Positions 27,712-37,471 of a DNA stretch of 54,519 nucleotides are shown here, piece by piece (positions within the stretch are counted from its first letter, which is position 1; each line of letters opens with the position of its first letter). The notes under the pieces were generated by a model. The model was not told the origin of the DNA and ran no database searches. It saw only the letters and a program-made list of their open reading frames with translations. The stretch covers positions 1 to 54,519 of the forward strand of contig NZ_UXAV01000014.1 in NCBI RefSeq assembly GCF_900609045.1. The letters are read 5' to 3'. The stretch is from Filibacter tadaridae (lineage in GTDB: Bacteria; Bacillota; Bacilli; Bacillales_A; Planococcaceae). The position numbers and the translations under genes are program-made.

Positions 27712-27870
27712 CCAAGCGATCAATCCGTTGCTCCAGGCGCTCATTTACCCCTTCCAAGCGATCAATCAGCAGCCCCGTCCGCTCATTTACCCCTTCCAAG
27801 CGATCAATCCGTAGCCCCGTCCGCTCATTTACCCCTTCCAAGCGATCAATCAGCAGCTCCAGGCGATTAT
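27712..27870. repeat. 42-bp tandem repeat, about 3.7 copies
   Basis: Copies begin at 27712, 27754, 27796 and 27838 (CCAAGCGATCAATC...), a period of exactly 42 bp, with few differences. As 42 is a multiple of 3, every frame is open. On the minus strand one frame (27704-27889) reads as a 14-residue heptad-type repeat (LIDRLEGVNERTGL), a likely coiled coil, preceded by AGGAGGAG (27872-27880) but without ATG, GTG or TTG at a suitable distance. Probably the remnant or atypically started version of a small coiled-coil gene. The rest of the 27644-28004 stretch holds the spoVT terminator and nothing else I can identify. Confidence 0.85.
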
Positions 27871-27952
27871 TCTCCTCCTCAAAACAAATTCAGCACATAA
27901 AGCCCACACCTCGCAGCAAACACCAACAGCCCACGCCATACTATTTCCACCA

Positions 27953-28001
27953 CAAAAAAACAGCCCACTTGAACCGCCACGTACCGGTGCATGTAGGCTG
28001 T
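27953..28001 (-). terminator. spoVT terminator
   Basis: On the minus strand AAACAGCC.AC.TG pairs with CA.GT.GGCTGTTT, with an inner ACCGG/CGGT segment, followed by TTTTTTT. Just beyond the spoVT stop at 28005. Confidence 0.8.
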
Positions 28002-28004
28002 TTC

Positions 28005-28541
28005 TTATTGTTCCATCTGCTTCGCCAAAAAGTGGGCAGCTGTTTCAGCCGCTTTCTGCTCGCTTTCGCCGACGAAATGCACCTTTGACAGCAAGTATAC
28101 CGCACCTATTGTGTCCCCACCCGCAATTATAGGTGCGACGCAATAGGATTTGACTTGTTCCACTTGGCCCGGCACCCACTCAATTGTCTTTTCAAGCTTT
28201 TCCGTGACAATTTTACGACCTTCCATAATTTCTTCTACGTTCGGGGATAACTGTCGGTTTAAATAATCTTTTTTGGATACCCCGGATACTGCAATCATTT
28301 CGTCCCGGTCGCTGATGAGCGCAGGCGTGCCCAGCGTTTCATACAATGTTTCAGCATATTCCGATGCAAATTGTCCTAGTTCGGATATCGGTGAATATTT
28401 TTTTAATATGACTTCACCGTCCCGGTCGGTAAAGATTTCAAGTGGATCTCCTTCTCGAATTCTCAATGTCCTCCGAATTTCCTTCGGGATGACGATTCTA
28501 CCTAGATCGTCTATTCTGCGGACGATTCCTGTCGCTTTCAT
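28005..28541 (-). CDS. spoVT: Stage V sporulation protein T (AbrB-GAF regulator)
   Basis: Transcription factor modulating sigma-G-dependent genes in the forespore. The N-terminal AbrB-type swapped-hairpin DNA-binding domain (MKATGIVRRIDDLGRIVIPKE) is followed by a GAF-like domain (about 55-178). The ATG at 28541 gives 178 aa, identical in length to the B. subtilis protein as I recall it; upstream in-frame codons are rejected. Its N terminus is closely similar to that of abrB at 46429. Confidence 0.96.
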   Translation of the reverse strand: MKATGIVRRIDDLGRIVIPKEIRRTLRIREGDPLEIFTDRDGEVILKKYSPISELGQFASEYAETLYETLGTPALISDRDEMIAVSGVSKKDYLNRQLSPNVEEIMEGRKIVTEKLEKTIEWVPGQVEQVKSYCVAPIIAGGDTIGAVYLLSKVHFVGESEQKAAETAAHFLAKQMEQ

Positions 28542-28631
28542 ACATGATGCCTCACTTTCCACAAAATTGAAGAGTTCCTTCGCTTCCGTCTTAGTATGCA
28601 TCATACATGGGCAAAATATGCAACGTATCCT

Positions 28632-31600
28632 TTAGACGGAATCCAAGGTATCTGTTTGCTTTACCGACTCCTGCAAAAGTGCCATCATTTCTTCAAGAAT
28701 ATCGAATGTTGTCCTCTTTCCTGCGTGACGTTCATCGATTGTAAGGATAAGGCGACTACCCTCCATCGTGAATCCAACCGCACGACCGAATTTCATCGAT
28801 TCCTCGACCATTTTCGCACCATCTATTTTTGCTGTTCCTTCTGGTGATAAACGTATTTCGATTAGGACGCGCTGTTTTTTTATGGACTCCACGCCCACCA
28901 GCCTTCCCCACGCTTTGATACGTCCAATACGAAGTAACAAATCTGCTTCCAGAGGCATATCACCAAAACGATCCGTCATTTCATCTACTAGTTCAAGATA
29001 ATCCATTTCATTCTCGATTGCTTTAACTCGTTTATACATTTGAATTTTTTGGAATCCATCACGGATATATTCATCCGGTAGATAGGCATTGACAGGTAGT
29101 GAAATTTCCATGTCGGGTATATCTGCTTTCACGATACCTGTTTGTTTTTCCTCAATGGCCTCTTGCAGCATTTGAGAATAAAGATCGAAACCAACGGAGT
29201 CTATGAAGCCGTGTTGCTGAGCTCCAAGTAAATTGCCCGCACCACGTATCGATAGGTCACGCATCGCAATTTTAAAGCCTGAACCAAGTTCAGTGAATTC
29301 CTTGATTGCCTGTAGCCGACTTTCAGCAACCTCAGTTAGAACCTTGTCGCGCTGGTAAAGGAAATAGGCATAAGCGACGCGATTCGAACGTCCTACCCGG
29401 CCACGGAGCTGGTACAGTTGCGACAAGCCCATACGGTCTGCATCGTGAACAATTAGCGTATTGACGTTCGGAATATCAATTCCAGTCTCAATAATTGTTG
29501 TTGTAACAAGCACATCATATTCACCTTCTAAAAAGCTTACGATAACTGCTTCAAGTGCTGATTCACCCATTTGACCATGTGCAAACCCAACTCGCGCTTC
29601 CGGTACAAGCTGTTTGATTTCATCGACTTTACGCGCCATGTCTTCAACCCGGTTGTATAAATAAAACACTTGACCCCCTCGTCCCATTTCCCGCTCAATC
29701 GCTTCACGGACGAGCGCAAAATTATGTTCCATTACATACGTCTGGATCGGGAAACGATTTGCTGGGGGGGTTTCAATGACAGACAAATCTCGAACGCCGA
29801 GCATCGACATATGAAGTGTTCGAGGAATCGGTGTCGCTGTTAATGTCAGTACATCGACATTCGTTTTCAACTGTTTGAGCTTCTCTTTATGCGTCACTCC
29901 GAAACGCTGCTCTTCATCCACAACAAGCAAGCCAAGATCGTGATAGATAACGTCTTTTGAAAGGAGACGATGGGTTCCAATAACAATATCCACAGTTCCG
30001 GCCTTTACGCCTTTCAACGTTTCTGTTTGCTCTTTCTTCGTACGGAAACGATTTAACAATGCGACTTCGACCGGGAAGCCTGCGAACCGTTCTCTCATCG
30101 TTTCGAAATGTTGTTGCGCGAGAATTGTTGTCGGCACAAGAAAAGCGACTTGTTTTCCATCCAACACCGCTTTAAATGCCGCGCGAATCGCCACTTCCGT
30201 CTTGCCATATCCAACATCTCCGCAGAGCAGTCGATCCATTGGACGCTCTTTTTCCATGTCCTGCTTCACTTCGGTAATCGATCGCAGTTGGTCTTCAGTT
30301 TCATCATACAGAAATGCGTTCTCAAAAGTCCTCAACATATCATCGTCTTTGGAAAAGGCATACCCTTTCTCTGCCTCACGTTTGGCGTATAACTTGATAA
30401 GGTCGTCCGCAATGTCCTTGACAGCAGCCGATACTTTGCTTTTCGTCTTCTTCCAGTCCGTCCCACCGAGTTTATGCAGTTTCGGCTCTTTTTCACCGGA
30501 CGCTACGTATTTCTGTATCAAATCAATCTGGTCAGCAGGTACGAACAGCTTATCTTCTCCCCGATATCTTATATCAAGGTAGTCTTTATAAGTACCACTC
30601 ACTTCAAGGGTTACAACGCCGTAGTACTTTCCGATTCCGTGATGTACATGGACAATGTAGTCGCCGGGCTTTATCTCCGAATAGCTTTTAATACGTTCTG
30701 CATTGGTCATCTTTTGTGGACGGGACTTCCGTTTTGGTTTACCATGGAACAACTCGGAATCCGTCACGACCGCTATACGTTGGAAGGGTAATTCAAACCC
30801 CGCAGACAAATCCCCATCGATTATCGAAACAACTCCACTATCTGTCGGACCACCCGAAAGAACAGCTTCCACTTCATAGTCTTGAAGTATTTCTTTTACT
30901 TTCTTCATCCGTTCACTACCATCTACTACGATGAATAGATTGAAACGACCTTGTTGCCAACGCTCGATTTCACTTTTCAGTAAATTCATCTGCCCATGGA
31001 ACTGTTGCATCGGCTTACAAGAAAATGCAACGGTTTTTTTTACAACGATGCCGGGTACAGTTCGAACAAATAGTGATAAAAATACTTTTGGTTGTTTTAA
31101 TGATCCATACATTTCATCAAACGGAATTGATATCTTAGCGTCATGGACGATTCGCCCCTCTTCCAGAAGTGCAACAATCCATTCTTCTTCCTCTGCTTCA
31201 AGCGACCCGGCAACCTCGTGAATTCGTCCAATTTCGTCGAAATAGATGATACCATTATTAGGGAGGTAATGACTGAGCGAAGCGGTTGAGGATGCAAAAG
31301 AAGCATACTTCAACATGTTTTCAGGTGTCTCGCCTTCTTTTAATAAGCTGATATCACCCATTATATTAGTCGTCAGTCGTTCTTTCGCTTCGACATCCTT
31401 CATTTTTTTCAAACTTGTACTCAATGAGTTTTCCAGCTTGTCCGCGATGTTCAACAATTCTGCCGCACTCCAGACGAATTCTGCTGCAGGCAAAATGGAT
31501 ACAGAATCCAGCTTTTCAATTGAGCGTTGGTCTTCCGCGGAAAAAGTACGGATAGAATCTACGTCAGTATCGAATAGTTCAATTCTTACTGGGTTTTCCA

Positions 31601-32162
31601 TATACAACGGATATAAATCTAAAATACCCCCACGCAGCGCAAATTCTCCTGGTGCTGTCACCATTGGTTGTCTCGAATAACCCATTGATACAAGCCTGTC
31701 TAACCAATCGGTAATGATAAGTGCGTCTCCAATTGCCACGGATAGGGAGCTGTCAAGCCACTGTTCTTTTGCTGGCAACAGTTTTTTCATGCCTGCAATT
31801 GGCGCAATATAAACGCCTTTTCCAACCCTCGCCATATGATCCAGCGTCTCAATACGTTGTGCACGAAGCTCATAACTCGAAATAGAAAAGTCAGCCGCAA
31901 TGAGTTCCTCTGCAGGGTAAAGATGGACAGATGATTCCCCAAGTACTTTCACTAGATCTTCATATGTACGTTGCGCTTGCAACAAGTTCGGCGAAATGAT
32001 AAGTGTAGTTTTTGAAATAGATCGGTGAAGCGCTTCGAAAAATAAGGGTTTAGCTCCCCCTGTCAATCCCGAAATAAACTGTCGGTCTTTTCCTGTCTCC
32101 AAATCTTCAACGAGTTCACGAATCTTGTTTTCTCTTACTAGTAAATCAGCGAGCATTTCCAC
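28632..32162 (-). CDS. mfd: Transcription-repair coupling factor
   Basis: ATP-dependent translocase that removes stalled RNA polymerase and recruits UvrA. About 1176 aa. The N-terminal UvrB-like region ([14 protein letters not shown]), RNA-polymerase-interacting domain (around [15 protein letters not shown]), Walker [12 protein letters not shown], the DEEQ box [10 protein letters not shown], and helicase motif [13 protein letters not shown] are visible. The start is likely GTG at 32162 (VEMLADLL) with GGAAAGGAAG 7 bp upstream; the ATG two codons later is possible. Confidence 0.97.
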   Translation of the reverse strand: MEMLADLLVRENKIRELVEDLETGKDRQFISGLTGGAKPLFFEALHRSISKTTLIISPNLLQAQRTYEDLVKVLGESSVHLYPAEELIAADFSISSYELRAQRIETLDHMARVGKGVYIAPIAGMKKLLPAKEQWLDSSLSVAIGDALIITDWLDRLVSMGYSRQPMVTAPGEFALRGGILDLYPLYMENPVRIELFDTDVDSIRTFSAEDQRSIEKLDSVSILPAAEFVWSAAELLNIADKLENSLSTSLKKMKDVEAKERLTTNIMGDISLLKEGETPENMLKYASFASSTASLSHYLPNNGIIYFDEIGRIHEVAGSLEAEEEEWIVALLEEGRIVHDAKISIPFDEMYGSLKQPKVFLSLFVRTVPGIVVKKTVAFSCKPMQQFHGQMNLLKSEIERWQQGRFNLFIVVDGSERMKKVKEILQDYEVEAVLSGGPTDSGVVSIIDGDLSAGFELPFQRIAVVTDSELFHGKPKRKSRPQKMTNAERIKSYSEIKPGDYIVHVHHGIGKYYGVVTLEVSGTYKDYLDIRYRGEDKLFVPADQIDLIQKYVASGEKEPKLHKLGGTDWKKTKSKVSAAVKDIADDLIKLYAKREAEKGYAFSKDDDMLRTFENAFLYDETEDQLRSITEVKQDMEKERPMDRLLCGDVGYGKTEVAIRAAFKAVLDGKQVAFLVPTTILAQQHFETMRERFAGFPVEVALLNRFRTKKEQTETLKGVKAGTVDIVIGTHRLLSKDVIYHDLGLLVVDEEQRFGVTHKEKLKQLKTNVDVLTLTATPIPRTLHMSMLGVRDLSVIETPPANRFPIQTYVMEHNFALVREAIEREMGRGGQVFYLYNRVEDMARKVDEIKQLVPEARVGFAHGQMGESALEAVIVSFLEGEYDVLVTTTIIETGIDIPNVNTLIVHDADRMGLSQLYQLRGRVGRSNRVAYAYFLYQRDKVLTEVAESRLQAIKEFTELGSGFKIAMRDLSIRGAGNLLGAQQHGFIDSVGFDLYSQMLQEAIEEKQTGIVKADIPDMEISLPVNAYLPDEYIRDGFQKIQMYKRVKAIENEMDYLELVDEMTDRFGDMPLEADLLLRIGRIKAWGRLVGVESIKKQRVLIEIRLSPEGTAKIDGAKMVEESMKFGRAVGFTMEGSRLILTIDERHAGKRTTFDILEEMMALLQESVKQTDTLDSV

Positions 32163-32237
32163 ATACGCACTTCCTTTCCTTGTTTGTTTTGTAAAACAGA
32201 AAAAGCTCTGAACGCCGTTTAGCGCCAAAGCATACAT

Positions 32238-32468
32238 CTATTGTAGCCATTTGTTAAGTGTATAGTAATCAGGAAACCGCTGTAATGATTGTTCGCATTG
32301 TTCACATATGGAACGCACTGTCAAAGCCCCATCTTTTTCATATGTTAAAAACCGCTCTTCTTCCCCTGTGTCAATCTTTTGCAAAAGAAGTACAGTTTCC
32401 TTCACCGATTCGAACGGTATTTTACCCATCTCTACTTCACAGTGGCGGCATGTATATCGGATGCTCAT
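32238..32468 (-). CDS. fin: Anti-sigma-F factor Fin (YabK)
   Basis: 76 aa. Two CxxC pairs, YTCRHC near the N terminus and SICEQC in the second half, form the zinc site of this family. In B. subtilis, Fin helps the switch from sigma-F to sigma-G in the forespore. I choose the ATG at 32468, which gives the same length as the known protein; GGGGG lies about 12 bp upstream, rather far. The gene sits between pth and mfd, as in B. subtilis. Confidence 0.9.
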   Translation of the reverse strand: MSIRYTCRHCEVEMGKIPFESVKETVLLLQKIDTGEEERFLTYEKDGALTVRSICEQCEQSLQRFPDYYTLNKWLQ

Positions 32469-32525
32469 CTTTTTTTGAGGCCCCCTTTTTACTAAAGTAT
32501 AGGCAACAGATGGATCCATTATTCC

Positions 32526-33089
32526 TTATGCACCATTAAATTTGTTCATCACATCGTTAAAAGGGTTATCAAGCCATGATTCAACTGCAGAAGCACTTTT
32601 ATCAATCATATCGCCTATCAAAGGCTGTTCTTCTTTACTAAAAGAAGAGAGCACATAGTCAGCAACTTTCATACCCCCAACCGGCCTGCCCACACCAATT
32701 CGAATCCGATTGAATTGATCCGTACCAAGATGCGCAATAAGTGATTTCATGCCGTTATGACCGCCCGCACTTCCTTTTTGACGAAGTCTAATTGTACCTG
32801 GTGCAATATCGAGATCATCATAAATGACGACGATATCACCTACATCCACTCCATAGTAATCCATTAATGGTCTGACACATTCGCCCGATAAATTCATATA
32901 CGTAAGTGGCTTAACAAGTATTACTTTACCTTTAGGGTGATGGACAACCGAATACATTCCATTAAACTTGGACTGCATGGAAGGTGCCAAAAGACGCTCA
33001 CAGAGCTTATCGATAGCTTGGAAGCCCACATTGTGGCGTGTTTTTTCATATTGTTTACCCGGGTTTCCGAGTCCAATTATCATTTTCAT
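32526..33089 (-). CDS. pth: Peptidyl-tRNA hydrolase
   Basis: Recycles peptidyl-tRNA released from ribosomes; essential, and known as SpoVC in B. subtilis. The family motif GLGNPGKQYEKTRHNVGF contains the catalytic His19; YDDLDIAPG and KGSAGGHNGMKS also match. 187 aa is normal. GGAAGAG precedes the first ATG by 8 bp. Confidence 0.97.
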   Translation of the reverse strand: MKMIIGLGNPGKQYEKTRHNVGFQAIDKLCERLLAPSMQSKFNGMYSVVHHPKGKVILVKPLTYMNLSGECVRPLMDYYGVDVGDIVVIYDDLDIAPGTIRLRQKGSAGGHNGMKSLIAHLGTDQFNRIRIGVGRPVGGMKVADYVLSSFSKEEQPLIGDMIDKSASAVESWLDNPFNDVMNKFNGA

Positions 33090-33226
33090 TATATACGCTC
33101 TTCCTTTAAAAGTAATTATTCAAATATATGTGTTGACATAAAGAATCCTCTCAACTACGCTCGGCGCTCGGGGATGCCTTCACTTATGATTATACGGAAT
33201 CATTAGTTCAACATATATAGAAAAGA

Positions 33227-33249
33227 AGCACACGGGTAACCCGTGTGCT
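33227..33249 (-). terminator. Hairpin after rplY (probable terminator)
   Basis: Perfect 10-bp stem (33227-33236 with 33240-33249) with a 3-base loop, followed on the minus strand by TCTTTTC. The T tract is interrupted, so termination may be partial, allowing some read-through to pth. Confidence 0.7.
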
Positions 33250-33257
33250 GCACTTTT

Positions 33258-33890
33258 TTATTCTACTTTTTCACCAATGACCTTAGTCTCCGCGTCTACA
33301 TCTACTGATGGTTCGCTTTCAAGTTCTTCCATCTCTTGTTCAGTACGTGGAGCAGAGATCAGTACAAGTGAATGATCATCATCGCTTAAAATTTCAAATT
33401 TCGATTTTCCACGAATATCCGCGACTGTAATCGTTTCCCCAATTTGAAGTTTTGTAATATCAACTTCAAATGACTCTGGAATTTCTGAAGGTTTCACTTT
33501 AATCCTCAGTTCAAAGTTTGGCTGTTGAACGACGACGCCTTCTTTTTCACCTATGGACGGACCTACAAGATGGACTTGTACATCCACTTCAAGTTCTTCG
33601 GTCATATCAATCGCAAGGAAGTCTGCATGGCGGATGTCGCCTTTTAATGCACCTGCCTGATAATCTCCCAAGACAACGTCAACGCTTTTCCCATCGACAT
33701 CTAATTTCAAAACACCGTTACGTCCTGTCACTTTCAACGTTTTCAGTAAATCGTTTTCGGTTACTGAAACGGGCGTCGCGTCCATTTTGTATCCGTAAAC
33801 AATTGCGGGAACGAATCCTTCTTTTCTCAATTGCGTTAAATTTGATTTCTTCTTTGTTTCTCTCATTTCCGACTTTAATGTTGTACTCAT
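33258..33890 (-). CDS. rplY: 50S ribosomal protein L25 / general stress protein Ctc
   Basis: 210 aa, the long two-domain form (CTC): L25 5S-rRNA-binding domain (about 5-95; RKEGFVPAIVYGYK) plus TL5-type C-terminal domain (about 100-190). An acidic tail ends the protein. It binds 5S rRNA in the large subunit. A sigma-B-type promoter lies immediately upstream, in keeping with its general-stress role in B. subtilis. Confidence 0.95.
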   Translation of the reverse strand: MSTTLKSEMRETKKKSNLTQLRKEGFVPAIVYGYKMDATPVSVTENDLLKTLKVTGRNGVLKLDVDGKSVDVVLGDYQAGALKGDIRHADFLAIDMTEELEVDVQVHLVGPSIGEKEGVVVQQPNFELRIKVKPSEIPESFEVDITKLQIGETITVADIRGKSKFEILSDDDHSLVLISAPRTEQEMEELESEPSVDVDAETKVIGEKVE

Positions 33891-33933
33891 TGTTTAATCA
33901 CCTTTCTTTTGAAAAGATTAATCTAACTTATAA

Positions 33934-33959
33934 ATACCCCATGGCAGACGACCTGAAAC
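33934..33959 (-). promoter_or_regulatory. rplY/ctc promoter (sigma-B type)
   Basis: On the minus strand GTTTCA (33954-33959), a 14-bp spacer and GGGTAT (33934-33939), matching the sigma-B consensus GTTTAA-N12-14-GGGWAT with one mismatch. It starts 7 bp after the prs stop codon. B. subtilis ctc is a classical sigma-B gene. Confidence 0.82.
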
Positions 33960-33966
33960 GTGTTGC

Positions 33967-34926
33967 TTAATCAAATAACGTACTGACTGATTTCTCTTCG
34001 AATACGCGTACAATTGCATCGCCGAGAAGTTTAGCAATTGACAGTTGGATGATTTTCGGCGATTTCTTTGTTTCGGGCATTTCGATAGTGTTCGTAATAA
34101 CTAGTTCTTTAATCTGTGAGTTGTCAATCCGCTCAATGGCAGGACCGGACAAAACAGGGTGTGTACAACAAGCATACACTTCTTTCGCACCACTATCTAT
34201 TAATGCGTTTGCAGCAATTGTAATTGTCCCGGCAGTATCGATGATATCGTCGATAAGTATGGCTGTTTTGCCTTCGACATTACCTACAATGTTCATCACT
34301 TCAGCAACGTTTGGACGCGGACGACGTTTGTCAATAATAGCAATTGGTGCTTTCATACGATCCGCCATTTTGCGTGCACGCGTTACTCCGCCATGATCAG
34401 GAGAAACAATTACAAGTTCATCATTGTCAAAGCCTTTTCCTTTGAAGTATTCTGTAAGGATCGGTTCAGCAACTAGATGATCTATGGGGATATCAAAGAA
34501 CCCTTGGATTTGTGGTGCATGTAAATCGATTGCAATAACACGATGTGCCCCAGCTGTCTCAAGTAAGTCTGCAACGAGTTTTGCAGTTATCGGTTCACGT
34601 GAACGCGCTTTACGGTCTTGACGCGCGTAGCCGTAATAAGGCATCACGACATTAATTGTACGTGCAGAGGCACGCTTTAATGCATCAACCATAATAAGGA
34701 GTTCCATCAGATTTTCATTGACAGGCTGTGACGTAGATTGGATAACGAATACGTCACAACCACGGATACTTTCTTCAATGTTGATTTGGACTTCCCCGTC
34801 ACTGAAGTGCTTTACGGAACACTTGCCTAGTGGTCGTCCAATTTCCTCCGCCACTTCCCTTGCAAGTGTTTCGTTGGAGTTCAAAGAAAATACCTTCAGT
34901 TTACCATTCGGATAATGATTAGCCAT
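33967..34926 (-). CDS. prs: Ribose-phosphate pyrophosphokinase (PRPP synthase)
   Basis: Makes PRPP from ribose 5-phosphate and ATP for nucleotide, histidine and tryptophan synthesis. Typical motifs: [50 protein letters not shown], and the PRPP-binding loop [13 protein letters not shown]. 319 aa is standard. It follows glmU by 14 bp in a conserved pair. Confidence 0.97.
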   Translation of the reverse strand: MANHYPNGKLKVFSLNSNETLAREVAEEIGRPLGKCSVKHFSDGEVQINIEESIRGCDVFVIQSTSQPVNENLMELLIMVDALKRASARTINVVMPYYGYARQDRKARSREPITAKLVADLLETAGAHRVIAIDLHAPQIQGFFDIPIDHLVAEPILTEYFKGKGFDNDELVIVSPDHGGVTRARKMADRMKAPIAIIDKRRPRPNVAEVMNIVGNVEGKTAILIDDIIDTAGTITIAANALIDSGAKEVYACCTHPVLSGPAIERIDNSQIKELVITNTIEMPETKKSPKIIQLSIAKLLGDAIVRVFEEKSVSTLFD

Positions 34927-34940
34927 CGTGGGCCCCCTGT

Positions 34941-36311
34941 TTATTTAAGTTTTAGTTTTGTTGCATAGCCTTCTTTATTCTCTTGGCGCGCGCGTGCAAT
35001 TGCAAGTGAACTTTCCGGTACATTTTTCGAGATTGTCGAACCTGCTGCCACATATGCGCCTTTTCCAACGGTTACTGGTGCTATCAGATTGGAATTGCAT
35101 CCAATGAATGCGTCATCTTCAATCGTTGTCACATATTTATTCTTCCCATCATAATTGACAGTTATAGTCCCACAGCCGACATTTACATCAGTACCCACTT
35201 TGGCATCACCGATATAGCTTAAATGGGACACTTTACTTCCCTCGCCGAGTACTGACTTTTTCACTTCGACGAAGTTACCGATTTTCACATGATCTCCAAG
35301 ATCTGATTCTGGTCGGATATGCGCAAAAGGTCCAATCGTTGTGGATGCACCTATTTTACTTGTTTTGACAACTGATGAATGAACGGTCGTCCCATCACCT
35401 ATCGCACTGTCAATCACTTGGCTGTTCGGTCCAATTATGCACATCTCACCAATGATTGTTGCGCCTTCGATTAGCGTACCTGGTTGAAGAATCGTATCAC
35501 GACCAATTTCAGCACCGGCACTTATATATGTGTTATCTGGATTAATAATTGTCACGCCGTTCCGCATATGCTTTTCGGCAATACGTCGTCGCATTACGCG
35601 CTCCGCTTCCGACAAAACAACCCGATCATTAACGCCAAGTGTTTCACTGAAGTCATCCGTTATATAAGCTGAAACTAATGCTTTCTCGGATTGTAAGATC
35701 CCGATAACGTCCGGGAGATAAAATTCACCTTGTGCGTTGTCGTTCTTTACTTTTTTTAGCGTTTCAAAAAGTGAACGGTTATCAAAACAGTAAGTGCCTG
35801 TGTTGATTTCAGTTACTTTTCTTTCTTCCGGCGTTGCATCTTTTTGTTCCACATTACGCAAAACTTGGCCTTCTGCACCACGGATAATACGACCGTATCC
35901 TGTTGGGTCATCCGCTTCAGCTGTTAGGATTGTTGCCTTCGCACCATTCTTGGTATGATGCGAGATGAGTGCTTCCATTGTTTCTGATCGAATTAACGGC
36001 GTGTCACCACAAACAACAATTGTCGTACCTTCGAGATCACCTATAAGTTGCTCTGCTTGTTGCACTGCGTGTGCAGTACCAAGTTGTTCTGCTTGTAGCA
36101 CATACTCACTTTTACTTCCAAGTGTTTCTTCAACTAGTTCTGCACCGTGTCCAACGACTGTCACGATTCGATTTGCACCCAAACTGCGAATATGATCAAT
36201 AACATGTTCGACCATTGGCGTTCCACATACGGGGTGGAGCACTTTATATAAAGCGGATTTCATCCGTGTACCTTGTCCTGCAGCGAGGACGATGGCATAT
36301 GTATTCGTCAT
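34941..36311 (-). CDS. glmU: Bifunctional UDP-GlcNAc pyrophosphorylase / GlcN-1-P acetyltransferase
   Basis: Two last steps to UDP-GlcNAc for peptidoglycan. The N-terminal pyrophosphorylase domain has [20 protein letters not shown]; the C-terminal half (about 250-456) is a left-handed beta helix of hexapeptide repeats (ending [15 protein letters not shown]). 456 aa matches the family. GGGAGG supports the ATG. Confidence 0.97.
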   Translation of the reverse strand: MTNTYAIVLAAGQGTRMKSALYKVLHPVCGTPMVEHVIDHIRSLGANRIVTVVGHGAELVEETLGSKSEYVLQAEQLGTAHAVQQAEQLIGDLEGTTIVVCGDTPLIRSETMEALISHHTKNGAKATILTAEADDPTGYGRIIRGAEGQVLRNVEQKDATPEERKVTEINTGTYCFDNRSLFETLKKVKNDNAQGEFYLPDVIGILQSEKALVSAYITDDFSETLGVNDRVVLSEAERVMRRRIAEKHMRNGVTIINPDNTYISAGAEIGRDTILQPGTLIEGATIIGEMCIIGPNSQVIDSAIGDGTTVHSSVVKTSKIGASTTIGPFAHIRPESDLGDHVKIGNFVEVKKSVLGEGSKVSHLSYIGDAKVGTDVNVGCGTITVNYDGKNKYVTTIEDDAFIGCNSNLIAPVTVGKGAYVAAGSTISKNVPESSLAIARARQENKEGYATKLKLK

Positions 36312-36341
36312 TTGTTGGCCCTCCCAAAGTTTTCACTATTG

Positions 36342-36370
36342 ACTATATCGGATTTACACCTTTTTTTCAA
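36342..36370 (-). promoter_or_regulatory. glmU-prs promoter (sigma-A)
   Basis: On the minus strand TTGAAA (36365-36370), a 17-bp spacer and TATAGT (36342-36347), about 30 bp before the glmU start codon. Confidence 0.75.
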
Positions 36371-36433
36371 CCTGGACCCCCTTGACATTTAGTTTATTTT
36401 CTTTTATTATTTATTTCTTTTTTTACAAGAAAA

Positions 36434-36468
36434 GCGAAAGCGGCCGTTCAGGCTCGACAGGCATAAGA
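36434..36468 (+). repeat. Dispersed intergenic repeat, copy 2
   Basis: GCGAAAGCGGCCGTTCAGGC followed by TCGACAGGCATAAGA. Nearly the same as copy 1 over 35 bp. Lies between the glmU promoter and the spoVG terminator. Confidence 0.75.
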
Positions 36469-36493
36469 AATAACAAAAAGCCCTTTTTATAAA

Positions 36494-36527
36494 TAAAAAA
36501 ACTGCCCATGAATAAACACAGACAGTT
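36494..36527 (-). terminator. spoVG terminator
   Basis: On the minus strand AACTGTCTGTG pairs with CATGGGCAGTT (with G-U pairs) around a 6-base loop, followed by TTTTTTT. About 47 bp after the spoVG stop. Confidence 0.78.
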
Positions 36528-36573
36528 CCAATCTAGTTCTTCTTCACATTCGATAGTCTAACCAAAACTCAGT

Positions 36574-36858
36574 TCACACAACCACAGTTTCCAATAACTC
36601 TGCTTCATCTGAAATATGGAAAGCTGCAAGTACAGCATCCTGAATCTTCATTCTCGCATTAGAATTGATAGGGTGTGCAACATCGCGAAATTCACCGTCT
36701 GGCGTTCTTTTACTTGGCATCGCAACGAAAAGTCCTTCATTCCCATCAATAACACGAATATCGTGAACAACAAATTCATCATCAATCGTTATAGACGCAA
36801 TCGCCCTCATCCTGCCATCTGTCTCCACTTTCCTCAACCTTACATCTGTCACTTCCAT
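36574..36858 (-). CDS. spoVG: SpoVG RNA/DNA-binding regulator
   Basis: 94 aa, small beta-sheet protein with [19 protein letters not shown] at the N terminus and [24 protein letters not shown] in the middle, both diagnostic. In B. subtilis it affects septation and sporulation; homologues bind RNA and DNA. AAAGGAGTGG precedes the ATG. A sigma-H-type promoter lies upstream, as in B. subtilis. Confidence 0.96.
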   Translation of the reverse strand: MEVTDVRLRKVETDGRMRAIASITIDDEFVVHDIRVIDGNEGLFVAMPSKRTPDGEFRDVAHPINSNARMKIQDAVLAAFHISDEAELLETVVV

Positions 36859-36900
36859 CCCATAACCACTCCTTTTGTCATTGCAGCGCTTGTCATCTAT

Positions 36901-36927
36901 ATTCTACAAAAGTAAGCGTTTCCCTCT
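36901..36927 (-). promoter_or_regulatory. spoVG promoter (sigma-H type)
   Basis: On the minus strand AGAGGGAAA (36919-36927), an 11-bp spacer and GTAGAAT (36901-36907). Compared with the sigma-H consensus RNAGGAWWW-N11-12-RNNGAAT, only one fixed position differs. The start codon is about 40 bp downstream. Confidence 0.8.
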
Positions 36928-36960
36928 TTTTAAAAACGAAATAATTTAAATAATTGAAAT

Positions 36961-36996
36961 GTGAAAGTAGCCGCTTAGACTCGACAGGCATAGGAC
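36961..36996 (+). repeat. Dispersed intergenic repeat, copy 3
   Basis: GTGAAAGTAGCCGCTTAGAC followed by TCGACAGGCATAGGAC; a diverged copy of the same 36-bp module. Followed by GGCGCTTTTTGTCTCGCAG, which does not match the right part of copies 4 and 5. Lies upstream of the spoVG promoter. Confidence 0.7.
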
Positions 36997-37052
36997 GGAT
37001 CGATGAAGAGGCGCTTTTTGTCTCGCAGTCAAGATCCCCCGAAAAAAAAAAA

Positions 37053-37088
37053 TAAAAAAAACATCCGCTCCGTTTTACCGGGCGGATG
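37053..37088 (-). terminator. ridA terminator
   Basis: On the minus strand CATCCGC.CGGT pairs with ACGG.GCGGATG, followed by TTTTTTTT. Begins 5 bp after the ridA stop codon. Confidence 0.88.
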
Positions 37089-37092
37089 CATA

Positions 37093-37470
37093 TCACTCGC
37101 CTACTAAAGCGATGGCTTCAATTTCTATTTTTACGTCTTTAGGTAGTCTTGCAACCTCAACCGTTGAACGGGCAGGAGTATGCGTTCCAAAATGTTGTGC
37201 ATACACATCGTTCACCGCAACGAATTCATCCATATCCTTAATGAAAACGGTCGCCTTCACAACCTTCTCTAGGGAAGAACCAGCCTCTTCAAGAACCGCC
37301 TTTAAATTTTCAAATACTTGGTGAGTCTGTTCTTCGATTGTTCCAGCGACAAGTAAACCCTCGGGTGTCAATGGAATTTGACCAGATGTATAAACAAATC
37401 CATTCACGTTCACCGCTTGTGCATAAGGACCAATCGCTTTCGGTGCCTTCTCCGTCGCAACATAATTCAT
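37093..37470 (-). CDS. ridA: RidA family 2-iminobutanoate/2-iminopropanoate deaminase (YabJ)
   Basis: 125 aa. Hydrolyses reactive enamine/imine products of PLP enzymes. Signature residues are present: GPYAQAV near the N terminus, YTSGQIPL, and the C-terminal [11 protein letters not shown](K)[10 protein letters not shown]. The ATG at 37470 is one base after the purR stop and has GGAAGGTGG upstream, so the pair purR-ridA is coupled. Confidence 0.95.
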   Translation of the reverse strand: MNYVATEKAPKAIGPYAQAVNVNGFVYTSGQIPLTPEGLLVAGTIEEQTHQVFENLKAVLEEAGSSLEKVVKATVFIKDMDEFVAVNDVYAQHFGTHTPARSTVEVARLPKDVKIEIEAIALVGE

Positions 37471-37471
37471 A

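Noticed and set aside
27712..27870. CRISPR array
   Set aside because: The units are contiguous with no unique spacers and no cas genes are nearby.
22731..27900. Mobile element carrying the iron genes
   Set aside because: No transposase, integrase, target duplication or inverted ends were visible at the edges of the block.
27648..28088. Plus-strand open frames across the 42-bp repeat (Ser/Pro-rich repeats SDQSAAPSAHLPLP)
   Set aside because: A 42-bp period keeps all six frames open. These frames have no ribosome binding site, follow a strong terminator, and one runs into spoVT on the other strand.
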